Shown here: positions 35,201 through 47,280 of the stretch, in pieces | How positions within the stretch are numbered: position 1 is the stretch's first letter | How the letters are laid out: every line of letters begins with the position of its first letter | Origin: Rhizophagus clarus | Taxonomy: Eukaryota > Glomeromycota > Glomeromycetes > Glomerales > Glomeraceae | NCBI GenBank assembly: GCA_015698045.1 | Contig: BLAL01000160.1 | Location: forward strand, 1,674,001-1,738,000 | DNA: 64,000 bases | Direction of reading: 5' to 3' | Translations under genes and position numbers: made by a program | Notes under the pieces: generated by a model | What the model was told of the DNA's origin: nothing | The model's input: only the letters and a program-made list of their open reading frames with translations | Database searches by the model: none

Positions 35201-36530
35201 TTTTTCAAACTGAATAAAAAACCGATCGTTTTAAATATAAAAAATAATACAAAACGATTTCAAATAAAAAAAGATTTTTTGATCGTTTTTAATAAAAAAA
35301 AACAATTTCTTGATCATTTTTAAATGACAAAAACAAAACGACTTTTGATCGTTTTTAATAACGTAAAAAAATGATTTCTTAATCGTTTTTAATAACAAAA
35401 AAAAACGATTTCTTAATCATTTTTAATAACAAAAAAACGATTTCTTAATCATTTTTAATAACAAAAAAAAACGATTTCTTAATCATTTTTAATAACAAAA
35501 AAAAACGATTTCTTAATCATTTTTAGTAACAAAAAAAAATGATATCTTAATCGTTTTTAATAAAAAAAATGATTTTTAATCGTTTTTAATAAAAAAAATG
35601 ATTTTTAATCGTTTTTAATAAAAAAAAACGATTTCTTAATCGTTTCTAATAACAAAATAAAAAACAATTTCTTAATTCTTTTTAATAACAAAAAAAAAGA
35701 TTTCTTAATCATTTTTAATAACAAAACAAATGATTCTTAATCGTTTTTAATAACAAAATAAAAATGATTACTTAATCGTTTTTAATAACAAAATAAAAAA
35801 CGATTTCTTAATCGTTTTTAATAACAAAATAAAAAACGATTTCTTAATCGTTTTTAATAACAAAATAAAAAATGATTTCTCAAACATTTTTAATAACAAA
35901 AAAAAAATGATTCTTAATCATTTTTAATAACAAAATTCTTAATCGTTTTTAATAACAAAATTCTTAATCGTTTTTAATAACAAAATAAAAAACGATTTCT
36001 TAATCGTTTTTAATAACAAAATAAAAAATGATTTTTTAATCGTTTTTAAAATAACATTTTTAAATAACAAAATAAAAACAATTTCTTAATCATTTTTAAA
36101 ATACAATTTTTAAATAACAAAATAAAAAACGATTTCTTAATCATTTTTAATAACAAAATAAAAAATGATTTTTTAATCGTTTTTAAAATAACATTTAAAA
36201 TAAAAAACAATTTCTTAATCATTTTTAAAATAACATTTTTAAATAACAAAATAAAAAATGATTTCTTAATCATTTTTAATAACAAAATAAAAAACGATTT
36301 CTTAATCGTTTTTAATAACAAAATATAAAATGATTTCTTAATCATTTTTAATAACAAATAAAAAACGATTTCTTAATCGTTTTTAAATAACAAAATAAAA
36401 AACAATTTTTTAATCATTTTTAATAACAAAAAAATGAATTCCTAATCATTTTTAAATAACAATAACGATTTCTTGATTTTAAATAACAAAAAAAAATGAT
36501 TTCTTAATCATTTTAAATAACTAAGGTATT
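35200..36530. repeat. Second tandem hairpin array (AACGATTTCTTAATCGTTTTTAATAACAAAA)
   Basis: About 38 units of roughly 30-36 bases related to the array at 7505-8935, but with TTTCTT rather than TTTTCTT spacers and more C to T decay (AATGATT, AATCATT). It follows a GACCCG-type left end at 35075-35155. The matching right end is not recognisable. The minus-strand frame at 36046-36357 is a translation of the repeat and is not a gene. Confidence 0.85.
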
Positions 36531-36539
36531 AAATTTGGG

Positions 36540-38628
36540 TACAAGTTAGTGAGCTTTAAATACTAAATAGGGCTCCGATAAGTTTCGGCCACTTCCTTTT
36601 ACAACTTGTAACATTCTTCATCTAATAGTATTTATATGAAGCGGGTCTTTGACCTGAAAGAAAATATTGTACGGTACTTCGGGGTGATTTTTATGACAAC
36701 CTAGGAATTCATTGCTGATCGGCCATAGTCCTAAGACTGCCCTAAGTGTTCATTTTTATTTAAATGACTAGCATCCACTGGCTCTTTTTGGTGGAATTTA
36801 ATATTTAGTATTAGATTTTTATGTTTATTTTTAAACTAGATTTCTTTATCTACGTATTAATAATGTTTTGTTAGTTTATAAATAAATAAATAGTTGAATA
36901 GGTTAGAACGGGTTGAATAAAATTCGCAGTAACAATTCGGATTTTAATATTTTTACAATGAAATTCGATAAATTATTAGATAAATAAAAACGATTTTTAC
37001 AACATTTTTTTTATTATAAGGTATTTTCCCGCTGAATCCATAAATAAAAACGTTTTGCAACGTTTTTTCATTAGTATAGTTAAAAAATGTTGCGAAAAGC
37101 GTTTTCTATGTGTAATAAAAATAGTTTGCAACTTTTTTTTTGCGAACCTGCTGTAAACCATGATAATAATTAGCAATGAAAATTTGCCAAGGACTCAGAC
37201 CAAGGTTTAACATCACAATTGATTAACTGTTAATATAGTATTTAAACTAAACTCACTAACTGTACTAAAAGAACCCTAGTTAAGAATCATAAACAAATAA
37301 GCAGTAAAAACATAGCACAACCGTACAACCTTGCGAATAATCTTTTTTCTAATTGAAATTATCATTTAAGGTATCATTATCTTAGATTATTGAGATCCCA
37401 TTCAACAATTGATTTTTAATGAATTGTTCTAGGGGCCAATGGTTAATTGTTTAGATAAATCATTGCCAAATCCGCAATAATGAGAATTTTAAAATTACGG
37501 CGTCATTGGCATCATCTTCAACTGAGAACTGAGAATTCGGATGTATTATTACCGTGTAGGCCCACTGCATGCATACAGTACCTCCCAAAATAGTACCTCC
37601 ATGATCAAGACTCGTAAATGCAGCGGCCTAAGGTACAGTACAAGGGATGTAAATGAAGGTGAAGAGATCAAAAATATGGTATGTTCACTCAATGTGAACA
37701 ATCAATAAGAACCGGACAGTTTTACCAATAAACATAAAGTATATCAGTATATGTGTAATATGATGCTTATCAACTATAATTGTTAGTTTTAATAATGCAT
37801 TTTTATAATAATGTCTTATTTAATAAAATTTCATTTCGTAAATTTACTATGCACTTTGGATTTCATTTACTAATAAAAGATAACAACATTTTGTTTGATA
37901 CTAAGTAAAATACATGCTTCGATCAATGACGCAAATAGTCCGTTACATAGGACATCATTGATTGGTTTATCGATTAATCACATGATCGACAATATACAGT
38001 AAAATGATCTTTTGAGTCCCCTCCCAACATAAAATATATGTATAATCTTAGGTTCGTTATAAGTCAAAAAATTTTAGCTGTTAGTATAATAATTACATTG
38101 AAATTTCGTTTTTTTTTTTTTTTTACGATAATAGTTCGAAATCCGATAATTTCGATAAGTTCGTGCCTCAAAATATAAAGAACATTTATTGGATAATATA
38201 GTATATGGTGAAAATGTGCTGTTTTCTGAGGCTAACTTACTATAAAATTGACAATATATTTAAGGAAACAGATTGTACCGTACGCTACTTTTCATTTTAA
38301 CGAGCACGATCGAATTTTGCTTCAATGAACTTGAAAAATCAGATTGAACCCTAACCAGATAACTTTTTAAAATCTTTACATTATAATTAACCTAACAAAA
38401 GAAATACTGACTTCAATTATCATGGCAAGTTACACTTTAATTTTATTTATTTATTTATTTATTTTTTTTTAATGACAATTGAATAATACAATTTTAAATA
38501 AAAAATATAAACATATACACGTATATTATACAAAAAAAAAGAAAGAAAAGGAAAAGAAAAAAGAAATACTATTTATACAATAAAACTAGTAGTATATTAT
38601 CTTGTAAAAATTCCTATTAAATGAACCA
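36540..38628. other. 3' flank of copy C
   Basis: 36575-36740 is a less AT-rich, nonrepetitive patch (GGGCTCCGATAAG, TTCGGGGTGATT) that may be part of a decayed DNA element. 37170-37290 matches 10143-10262. 37280-37330 matches 44690-44730. 38290-38420 matches 11836-11945. No open frame of interest was found. Confidence 0.45.
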
Positions 38629-41600
38629 TCAAACATCATCATCATCATCATCATAATCACCATCATCACCATACTCATAATCTTCGTCTATACTTTCTTC
38701 GCTTCTTAAACTATAACTATCATCATTATTATTATCAGATTTCTCTTTAATTGATAATTTTACTTCATTCATTAACCCTTCTAGATCATATACTAATTTC
38801 TTTGCTTCACCTTCTTTTACTGATTTTTCATCTTTCTCCTTTATTTTATCTATTATCCTTTCTAGATCATATAATTTCATTTTTTCACGTTCTTTTACTA
38901 ATTTCTCATCTTTCTCATAAATTAAAAGTGAATTCTCATCATCTTTCTCCTTAAATAATAATTTTGTTTTATTCATCTTTTCTTCTAAATCATCATATAA
39001 TTTCTTTCCTTCACGTTCTTTCACTAATTTTTCCCATGCATCATAACTTTTTGGGTTACCTAAGGAATAAATATATTTTGGTTCTGGTGCTGGAGAAGAA
39101 AAATGTATTTCATTTAAAGCTTCAAAATCTGATATAAGTCCGGCACGAAATTTTAATAATGCAACACGTCCCTTTTCAGATGCTTCAGTATATACAGCCC
39201 TGAGATTTTTTTAAGAGGCGAAAATAAATTAATTATTAAAAAACTATATATATATATATATGTATATGTATGTATGTATGTATGTAAATAAATCAAACTT
39301 ACCATATAAAGGCGATAAATATATTTTGTATGACAGTTATCAAGAAAAGACTACCAATCAAAGTTAACGCTTCTACTGCCCAAGAATTCCAGGTAGTCTC
39401 TTGTGGATAAGAACCACGTAACCAAGCATATGTTGCAAGAAATGAAGTACCGAAATCTTTACTTGGATTATCTTGTATTCGATCAAAAATTTGTTGAGCT
39501 GTTCCGGTCGTATCGCCTGCGTTATTTCGTAAAGTGTAGCTTGTCGTCTGGGGCGTGATATCATCAAGATCATGAAATTCCATATGTTGTAATAATAGTA
39601 AAAACGCGTGCGCAAGCGCAAGGACAACCAATAACATGAAAACGACAAATAAATATGTCTTCTTTATAATGTTTAATACAATGTAAAGGTATTTTGCAGG
39701 TTCTAAAAATAATAATGATTATATCAGACCACAAATTCGACAATAAAAACCGATTTATGAATATATATATTTACCTGAAAATAATCGAAGATATAGGATC
39801 TATTTTTTTTTTTTTTTTAAAAAAAAAAAAGAGAAAAATTATTAATCAAAATGGTTAAAAACTAAAGAAATTTAATTCATGAATACTTACGAATTCAAAC
39901 CAAAGTAATAACATTATAAAAGAAAGACCAGCGCTTATATTTGATGTAGAAGCAACATCAGCAAATGCATTTGATAATTTAAATGTAGGAGTAACATAAA
40001 CTGATATCAAAACTAACGAAAAAACAACTGAAGCTAAATCTACAAAATTAAAGAAATCCAGATAATGTCTCCAGCTATGATGCAAAAACTGTATAATTTC
40101 TACCGAGAATAAGTAAATGCCAGAATAATAAAATAGAACAAAAATGAAAACTAAAAAGTCGCGTAAATGTCCAGTTGCCTCAATATGACCTAAATAACAT
40201 CCTGCTAAAGCCGCAAAGCAAGTTGCGAACAAAATGTACGTAAAAAAAAGCCTAAGGAAATATTTTTTTGCAGGACCCCACTTATAATTAATTGCGGCTT
40301 CTATTGCTGGATTATCCAATATATCATCATCTTCTTCGTTTCTAACAATCTGAACAAGTGGACTAAGTTTTGAAGGTTCTTCTTTATTATTTGTTAAATA
40401 TCTTCGAGGAATAAATAAATATCGAAAAACTTTTAATAAAAAGTTCGCGATTATTGATAATGGTGAACTAGGAGTCGATTGAGCCATATCATTTTTCCGC
40501 TTATGTAATTCGCAGACAGTAAAATTATATAGAGGGACTATTTTTATAGTTGGAGAAAAATTCTCAATATTAAAAAATATGTTCGCATAATATTTTGTCG
40601 GATAATATCTGATTGGTCTTCGTGATTCCCCTTTTGAAATAAGTGTAGTGTTTGGACTAAATGCTCTAAATTCTTCTTGTGATGCTTTTACCTCAACTTC
40701 AACTACTTTAGGTAAAAGATCTTTATATTCAATAAGGTTGGATATCTCATAACCTGAGATACATCTTTTGTAAAATATTTCTTTAGCGAAATTTTCTATT
40801 TAAAAAAAAGAAAAAAATATATATTAGAAACTATAATACTATTGCGATACTATTAATGAAATAGAAAATAAAGATTAAAAGATACAAACTTAAATTATAT
40901 TTATATAAATCTGGTAACGCTCCTGAAACAGTACATAGCCACCCGATGTGTTTGAGTGAACGTGAACTTGTGTAGTATTCAAGCAAATAGGCGACAATTA
41001 AAGATCTACGGTTAAACTCAAGACCTATTTATAAATTTAAATTTAGTTGTTTAACTTTAAAGAAATGTATTATATTTTATATAATTACTAATATGTAAAA
41101 TAAATTACCTCCTTTACATAAACGGATCGCGATTTGTAAATCACTTAAATTTTTTATATCTAATTTTTTCTCCTTCTCTTTAATAACTTCCTTTGTAAAT
41201 TTTTCTTCGTCTTCATCGTAACATCGTTTTAATTTAGGGATATGTAAATTCCGATCCTCCTCATTTCCGTCACCAAATAAAATATATTTAACCAAAGTAT
41301 GTGATCCTCCAATTATAATTTTTGCCATAATATCGTAACGCATGTCCATTAATCGCCAAATATTTGGTTTATTTTTAATAAATCTCCAAATGATATAAGA
41401 TATACGATCTTTCATACTTTCGAATTCACGTTGTTTTCTATGTCCAACTAAATTTTTTCTTCGATAATATAAATGCTCAAGAGTATCACAAGCATGTTTT
41501 ATTGGAGTCACATGATTATCACTATATGGCCATTTAATTTCAAAGAATTTATCATGCTTTAATTCAGCCCACCGAACCTTAGCATAAAAGGATCGATCTC

Positions 41601-43764
41601 CAACGTATAGTTCAATAATTTCTAATTGAAAATCTTTTTCATTATCCGCTTTGACATTATTAGCCCAAATATATTCGAGTTCCATTTCATTACTTGTTTC
41701 GTTTCCGGTACTCTTATTCCTCCACACTTGAATGGTACTTCTTCCAATAAACAATTGTATATTTTCTTCATCATCAAGATATACAGAAATTCGTTTATAA
41801 TTATCCATTGCCCATGGCTCTTTATTATTTACCAATGGTTTTGTTTCTTCCCCATGTGAATCTTTTCGATGAAATACCGTATGTTTTTTATCATTATTTA
41901 TAGTTTTAGCTTTAGAATATGACATTTTTTTAGGTGTCCCTACTTTATCTACTTCATTTTTTTGAATGACTATGCTATGAAGTTCTTTACCTATTACTTC
42001 AGGGCCACAAACGTCAGTCAATTTATCAAGTATCGAAAAAATATTTCCATCGTCATTTATTGTAATAAGTTTTCCCGGAATTCTTGCAATAGAAGAAATA
42101 TTTTTTTCATTCTTTAAAAAATTTACTTTCCCACCGTATTTAAAATGATCATTGGTACTAAATAAATTCCAATAATAAATTTCTCCAAATTTATTTTCAG
42201 GTCTTTGAATTATTATTATTAAAGTATTATCTTCATTAACAAATTCACAAAGTAATATTTTAACATCTTTTCCAAAATCCTCAGAAGTAGCTAACAAGAG
42301 ACCATTTTCAACAAAAAAAAGAAACAATTTTCTAAAGCCGGTAGAGAAAGCGACAACTCTTTCATTAACTGATCTTGCAAATATAGGAGTTCCGAATTTT
42401 TTTATAGATTTTTCTTCACGTAAATTAAAGATTTGTTCCAATTCCATAGTTCTTAAATCATATAATTGTAAAACTTGAATACCTTCCTTATATTGTTCAA
42501 TAAAAAAATTATGATCAAAAATACTATTATATAATTTTGTTAAACAAGGTTTTTTTCTGTATAAAGTATATAATTCATTTTGAAGCTTTCTTGGATAATA
42601 AAATTGTTCCATTTTTTTATGATTTAAATCATGAGTAAACATTTTTCTACAAATCCCACTTGCGTTAAAGATGAAACAATGAAAATCATTATTATCGTTG
42701 TTATTATCGTTATTATGAACGAAATTTACGATTCCTCCTGGTAGATCATTACATATTGGTTGTCTAGATTTTGAATTTAAGTCTATTTTATAAATAACTG
42801 TCTTTCCTACTTCATTTCTCTCACCAGAAGCATTTTTCTCATCAGAAGTATTTCTCTCACCAGAAGTATTTTTCTCATCAGAAGTATTTATCTTATCAAA
42901 GATATCAGTAGCTTCTACTATAACTTCTTTAAGTCTAATCATTCCAGTTTGAACAGTTTCATTAACAGGGCTTTGTTTAACAAATTTATTCTTGTCAGAA
43001 TTTTTCTTATTAGATTTATCCTTGGGCGGACTTATCATATCAGATCTTGTAACACGAGATATGGCCACCAAGACTTCTTTTTCTTTAATTGAATTTGAGA
43101 TTGCTATCATCCATTTTGGAAAATTATCTTTAGATACTTCTTTATTAACTTCGTTATTATTAACTTCGTTATTAAATTCGTTTCCAACTTTACAAGAAAC
43201 TAAAACTTCTTTTAAATTATTTTTAGGAATAATTTGAATAATTTCAAGTTCGAGTTCATCTGCAAAATAAGGTTATCAAAAAAATTTTAATTTTAGGCAA
43301 AATTTGTCGAATAATTTTCAATATTTTTATATAATTAATTACTTACGATGATTAAACTTAAGAATGTTCTTTCCATCCGGACTAATAGATATATGCCAAT
43401 CAAATTCTTTTTTAGAAGTTGGAATATCTAAAGTTTTTTCTTCTTTCGTTATTTTTGAATTTTCTAAATTTCGAGCTTCGTTCGAATTATCAACTAAATA
43501 TTATTATAATATAGATAAGCGTGCGCGTGCGTAATATATCAGTTATATGTACTTAATTATGAAAATCACTTACGTGGTTTGAATATTCCACCAATTAAAT
43601 TTGATAATTTTCGTTTTCCTATAAATTAATAAAATTCATATTAAAGATGATAACGAATGAGAACGTAATAATGAATGGTAATTACCTTCTGCGAATAAAG
43701 TAGAATCTTCATTAAAAGTTGAGATGGTTGAAGGAGTTTGAACAATATTTTCCGCATCAGACAT
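38629..43764 (-). CDS. Copy C: predicted beta-propeller/TRP-like cation channel family protein (1485 aa)
   Basis: Nine exons join into one frame: 43686-43764, 43574-43618, 43347-43493, 41109-43259, 40890-41024, 39891-40795, 39775-39799, 39303-39702, 38629-39199. The ATG is at 43762-43764 (MSDAENIVQTPSTISTFNED) and the stop is TGA. Residues 1 to about 650 are propeller-like (ISPDGKNILKFNH). Helices lie at about 1030-1053, 1064-1089, 1100-1120, 1137-1160, 1178-1201 and 1272-1295. A pore-like DFGTSFLATYAWLRGSY lies near 1245-1262. Exon 9 gives a cytosolic tail with a coiled coil (KEREGKKLYDDLEEKMNKTK and two diverged repeats) ending in an acidic Asp run. A low-complexity TSDEKNTSGER insert sits where copy A has SIDEK repeats. 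Function as a channel is inferred from topology. Confidence 0.83.
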
Positions 43765-44205
43765 TTTTGAAATAATTATTTTAAATAAGGGTGTATATAT
43801 ACATATATAAATATAAAAATATGTTTGTGTGTAGTTTTTTTTTTATTTATTTACGAGTATTTATTATAATATTTTTTTTTTTTAATGAAAAAAAAAAAGA
43901 AATAAATTTATTTTTACGAGTATTTATAAGAAATTAGTATTAATTATTATTGTAAAATTTTTTATAAATATACGTATAATAAGCAGTATATAAAAATTAA
44001 AAATTAAATATTATCAAGCATAAATAAACAAATAAATGATTGAATATCATTTTTTTTATATTTAACCTTTTATACTAAGCACAATAAAATTTTCCTTTTA
44101 TGATGTGTAATCTTTAAACATGTTTAAATTCTCTTTGTTTTCCCTTTCCAAGTTTCTTTCAAAGTTTTCGATTATTTCCATAACTAATAAATAATCTTTT
44201 TCTAT

Positions 44206-44240
<35 letters not shown>

Positions 44241-44849
44241 GAAAAAAAGGGAAATAACAATAGAATTTTAAAAATTTAATAAAGAATAATAGTTATTTTT
44301 TATTTTGTATAAATAATGTATATAAATATTCTTCGCTTAAAAGTAAATATATTCAAATTTATATTTACATTATCGGTTATATTTACGTTTAGTCATAACA
44401 GATTTAGTAAAACAATAAACAGGTATATAACTTCCTTATTCGTTATTTGTAATGACATGAAATGATAGTGATCGACAGAGAGAAATTTAAAAATAATCTT
44501 ATTTTACGGCTGAATTTTCAAAAGTCATTTGGAATTGTCATTTCAAGATTCGAGATTTATCATTGCATTTGGAACTAGCTAAAAAATATTGAGGATAATG
44601 AAGTCTATCTTCCATCTGTATCATCAGTGAGAACATGCAAAAAAATTTTTTTTTTGCGTAACTTTAAATTAAGAAGGAATAGAATCATAAACAAATAAGC
44701 AGTAAAATATAGTACAACCTTGTGAAATATTTCATTTGAATTATCTTTTAAGGTATCATTTGTTAGTTTAATGAGATTCTAATTGATTCATTCAATCAGT
44801 TAATTTTAGTAAATTATTCTAACGGTTAATTGTTACAATAAAATGCCGT
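43765..44849. other. Upstream region of copy C with an unoccupied LINE target site
   Basis: Shared upstream sequence of the array. An AAAAG simple repeat lies at 44205-44245. At 44651-44695 (GCGTAACTTTAAATTAAG ... AAACAAATAAGCAG) is the homologue of the place where two retroposons sit upstream of copy B. Confidence 0.55.
44133..44195 (-). promoter_or_regulatory. Conserved upstream block of copy C
   Basis: CTTTGTTTTCCCTTTCCAAG followed by TTTCTTTCAAAG and TTTCCATAACTAATAA is shared with copies A and B at a similar distance upstream. It is a candidate shared promoter element. Confidence 0.3.
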
Positions 44850-45890
44850 TCGATTAAAATGTTGTAACCTTGTATCGGGCGCTTTATCTCCGTGTAAGTT
44901 TACACCAAATGTTATTGTCTTTAATTTAATTGGAAATATGTTTTCGGCAGGGAATCTGGGAATATTCATTTGATTTTAAATCATCTAACTTAGAAGAGAA
45001 AATATAACGCTTTTCATAAAATTTATAACAAAGAAAATTTTTATTATACAACGAAAAATTAACCTTACTGGTACATTGTTGCTAATTAAAATTATAGATT
45101 ATTGAAGCATCAATCTGATACTTAATGAGCTTTTGCGCAACATTAGTTCTATCATCTTTAACATTATGCGTAGTACCAATAATTTTATTATACCGGATAA
45201 ACAACCCATTTGGTATTAACTTTCCTAATATAATTTTTACCTATGGGACTTATAAAGATTATGAATGAAATGTTTTTCAAATTTCTTTCCAAATATAATT
45301 AAGAAAAGTTTTTTTTTTTCCACGTTGTCGTTATTTGTAAATATAATAATAATTAATAAAAGTTATCTCTGATATTTTTTAGATCTCACGCATGATGAAT
45401 GCTTGTGTATCAAGAATACAGTTCGATTAGAATGTTGTAACATTATAATCGGATGTTTATCTCCGTGTAAATTTACACAAAGTATTTTAATTTGGTTTCA
45501 AATAATTTAATTTAGAGAAAATATAACGCTTTTCAAATATTTATAACAAAGAAAATTTTTATTATACAACGAAAAATATAACATTACTGGTACATTGTTG
45601 TCAATTAAAATTATAGATTATTGATGCATCAATCTGATACTTAATGAGCTTTTGCGCAACATTTGTACTTTCATCATTATCAATGTTATGCGTAGCACAA
45701 CACCACATTTGGTATTAACTTTCCTACTATGTTTTTTTTACCTATGGAACTTATAAGGATTATGAATGGAATTGTTTTTCAAATTTCTTTCCAAATATAA
45801 TTAAGCAAAGTTTTTTTTTCTACATTATGTAATTATTATCGTTATTGTGTAATAATTAATAATAATTAATAAAAGTTATCTCTTAAAACT
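44850..45890. repeat. Direct duplication of a roughly 500-bp noncoding unit
   Basis: Unit 1 (44850-45380) and unit 2 (about 45421-45890) share long blocks in the same order. Both begin TTCGATTA-AATGTTGTAAC, then TTATCTCCGTGTAA-TTTACAC, GAAAATTTTTATTATACAACG, ATCTGATACTTAATGAGCTT and TTTGGTATTAACTTTCC, and both end AATTAATAAAAGTTATCTCT. Neither has a credible coding frame. Confidence 0.85.
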
Positions 45891-47280
45891 TTTTCTATCC
45901 TATTTCGGAAATATCCAATTACACAAGCATTTATCATGCTATAAATGAAGAATTATTATTAAATATGTATTCAAGATATCAAATATATACACGAAATAAA
46001 ATATTTTATTACCCAATTTTATATATTGTTGATACTTGACATTCATCTTTAAAGTATTTAATTGATGATAATTGGACAAAATTTTTTAATTAATTATAAA
46101 TTTATTTTTATTTTATTTTATTTTTATTTTTTTCAATGAATTCGTCAATTCATACCCCTGATTTTAATTTGAAACGACCAATGGTTAATAGATGTGATTG
46201 AGTTTCGGATACAAGTTTTAACGAGTTTTGGTTTGCTGTACAAGTAGTACATGCTAGGGTTGATCTAGTTGATCCTTCTTTTATGGATATCGGTTTCCTC
46301 TTTTGATTAATTAAGGAGATTGTTGATTGTTAAAAAGAAAATTTATTACTTTACGTGGATTATATGGATGATAAATATGCACATTCTAGGTCTTCCCTTG
46401 TTTTTTCTAGTGGAATATCAAACTCAGAGTCTTTAATAACGCTGAAGTGTGTGATTCCTCCAATGTCTTAAATATGAAGGGGCACCTGATATTTCCCTAA
46501 ATCTCTAGTTGGAGTTTACCCGCGAATACAAAACGTTTCTTCGCTTTCATAGTTACCATTTGGATTCCTTCTCCCAAATATCGACATTATAATAATAAGT
46601 AATGTTACCGTAAAATCTTATACGAATAGAATTTTAATTAGGAATTTCAACAATAATACTCATTAACACCATATGCATTTTTTGTTAATTGAGTCGCAAC
46701 CACTAGCAGATTAATTATTCGCAGGGTATTGATATCTTAAGAAGGTAGATGTTGAATGATTGGCTGTCATTCACGTGCTGTGATGCAAAGGAAAGGTATT
46801 ACAGATCAGCCGATCATGCTACATACCAAGTTTGTTACTGTATGATTGATGATGAATTTGATGTCATATGGTGCATTTAACGCCTTTAGCATAAATTGAT
46901 ACCTTATCAGTTAGGAAGTTATTTCTATCAAGAAACGAACTGATTAAAGAATGCGATCCCTGAATGTGTTTCTCTAGTGCTTTCTATAAAGGAACGTTTG
47001 TTGATAGTTCATTGAATGGAACGTTAAGTTTAACTTAATGTATGCATGGAGTAGTTTCACATTTCTAAGTTTTTCTCTTTAGTTCTAATAATTGTTCGTC
47101 GAGGTGCGATATTTTTTAATTCATGAGGAATTTCTTGTTTAACTTTTTATCGTGAAACTTTTATTTATTATAAGCTTTTATTTTCTTCGCGAACATGTCT
47201 GTAAAGCTTCGTCTGATATAATTATAATCAAAAATTCAAATCATCTCCTGGATTAGTGCTCGTAGGTATAAAGTGTAATT
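45891..47280. other. AT-rich DNA without recognised genes
   Basis: Codon-like patches and occasional GT-rich junctions appear, but no frame longer than about 60 codons. It may be the decayed 5' part of the relic that follows. Confidence 0.35.

Noticed and set aside
36046-36357. 103-aa minus-strand frame with repeated FFILLLKMIKK
   Set aside because: It is a direct translation of the tandem hairpin repeat, with no independent coding signal.
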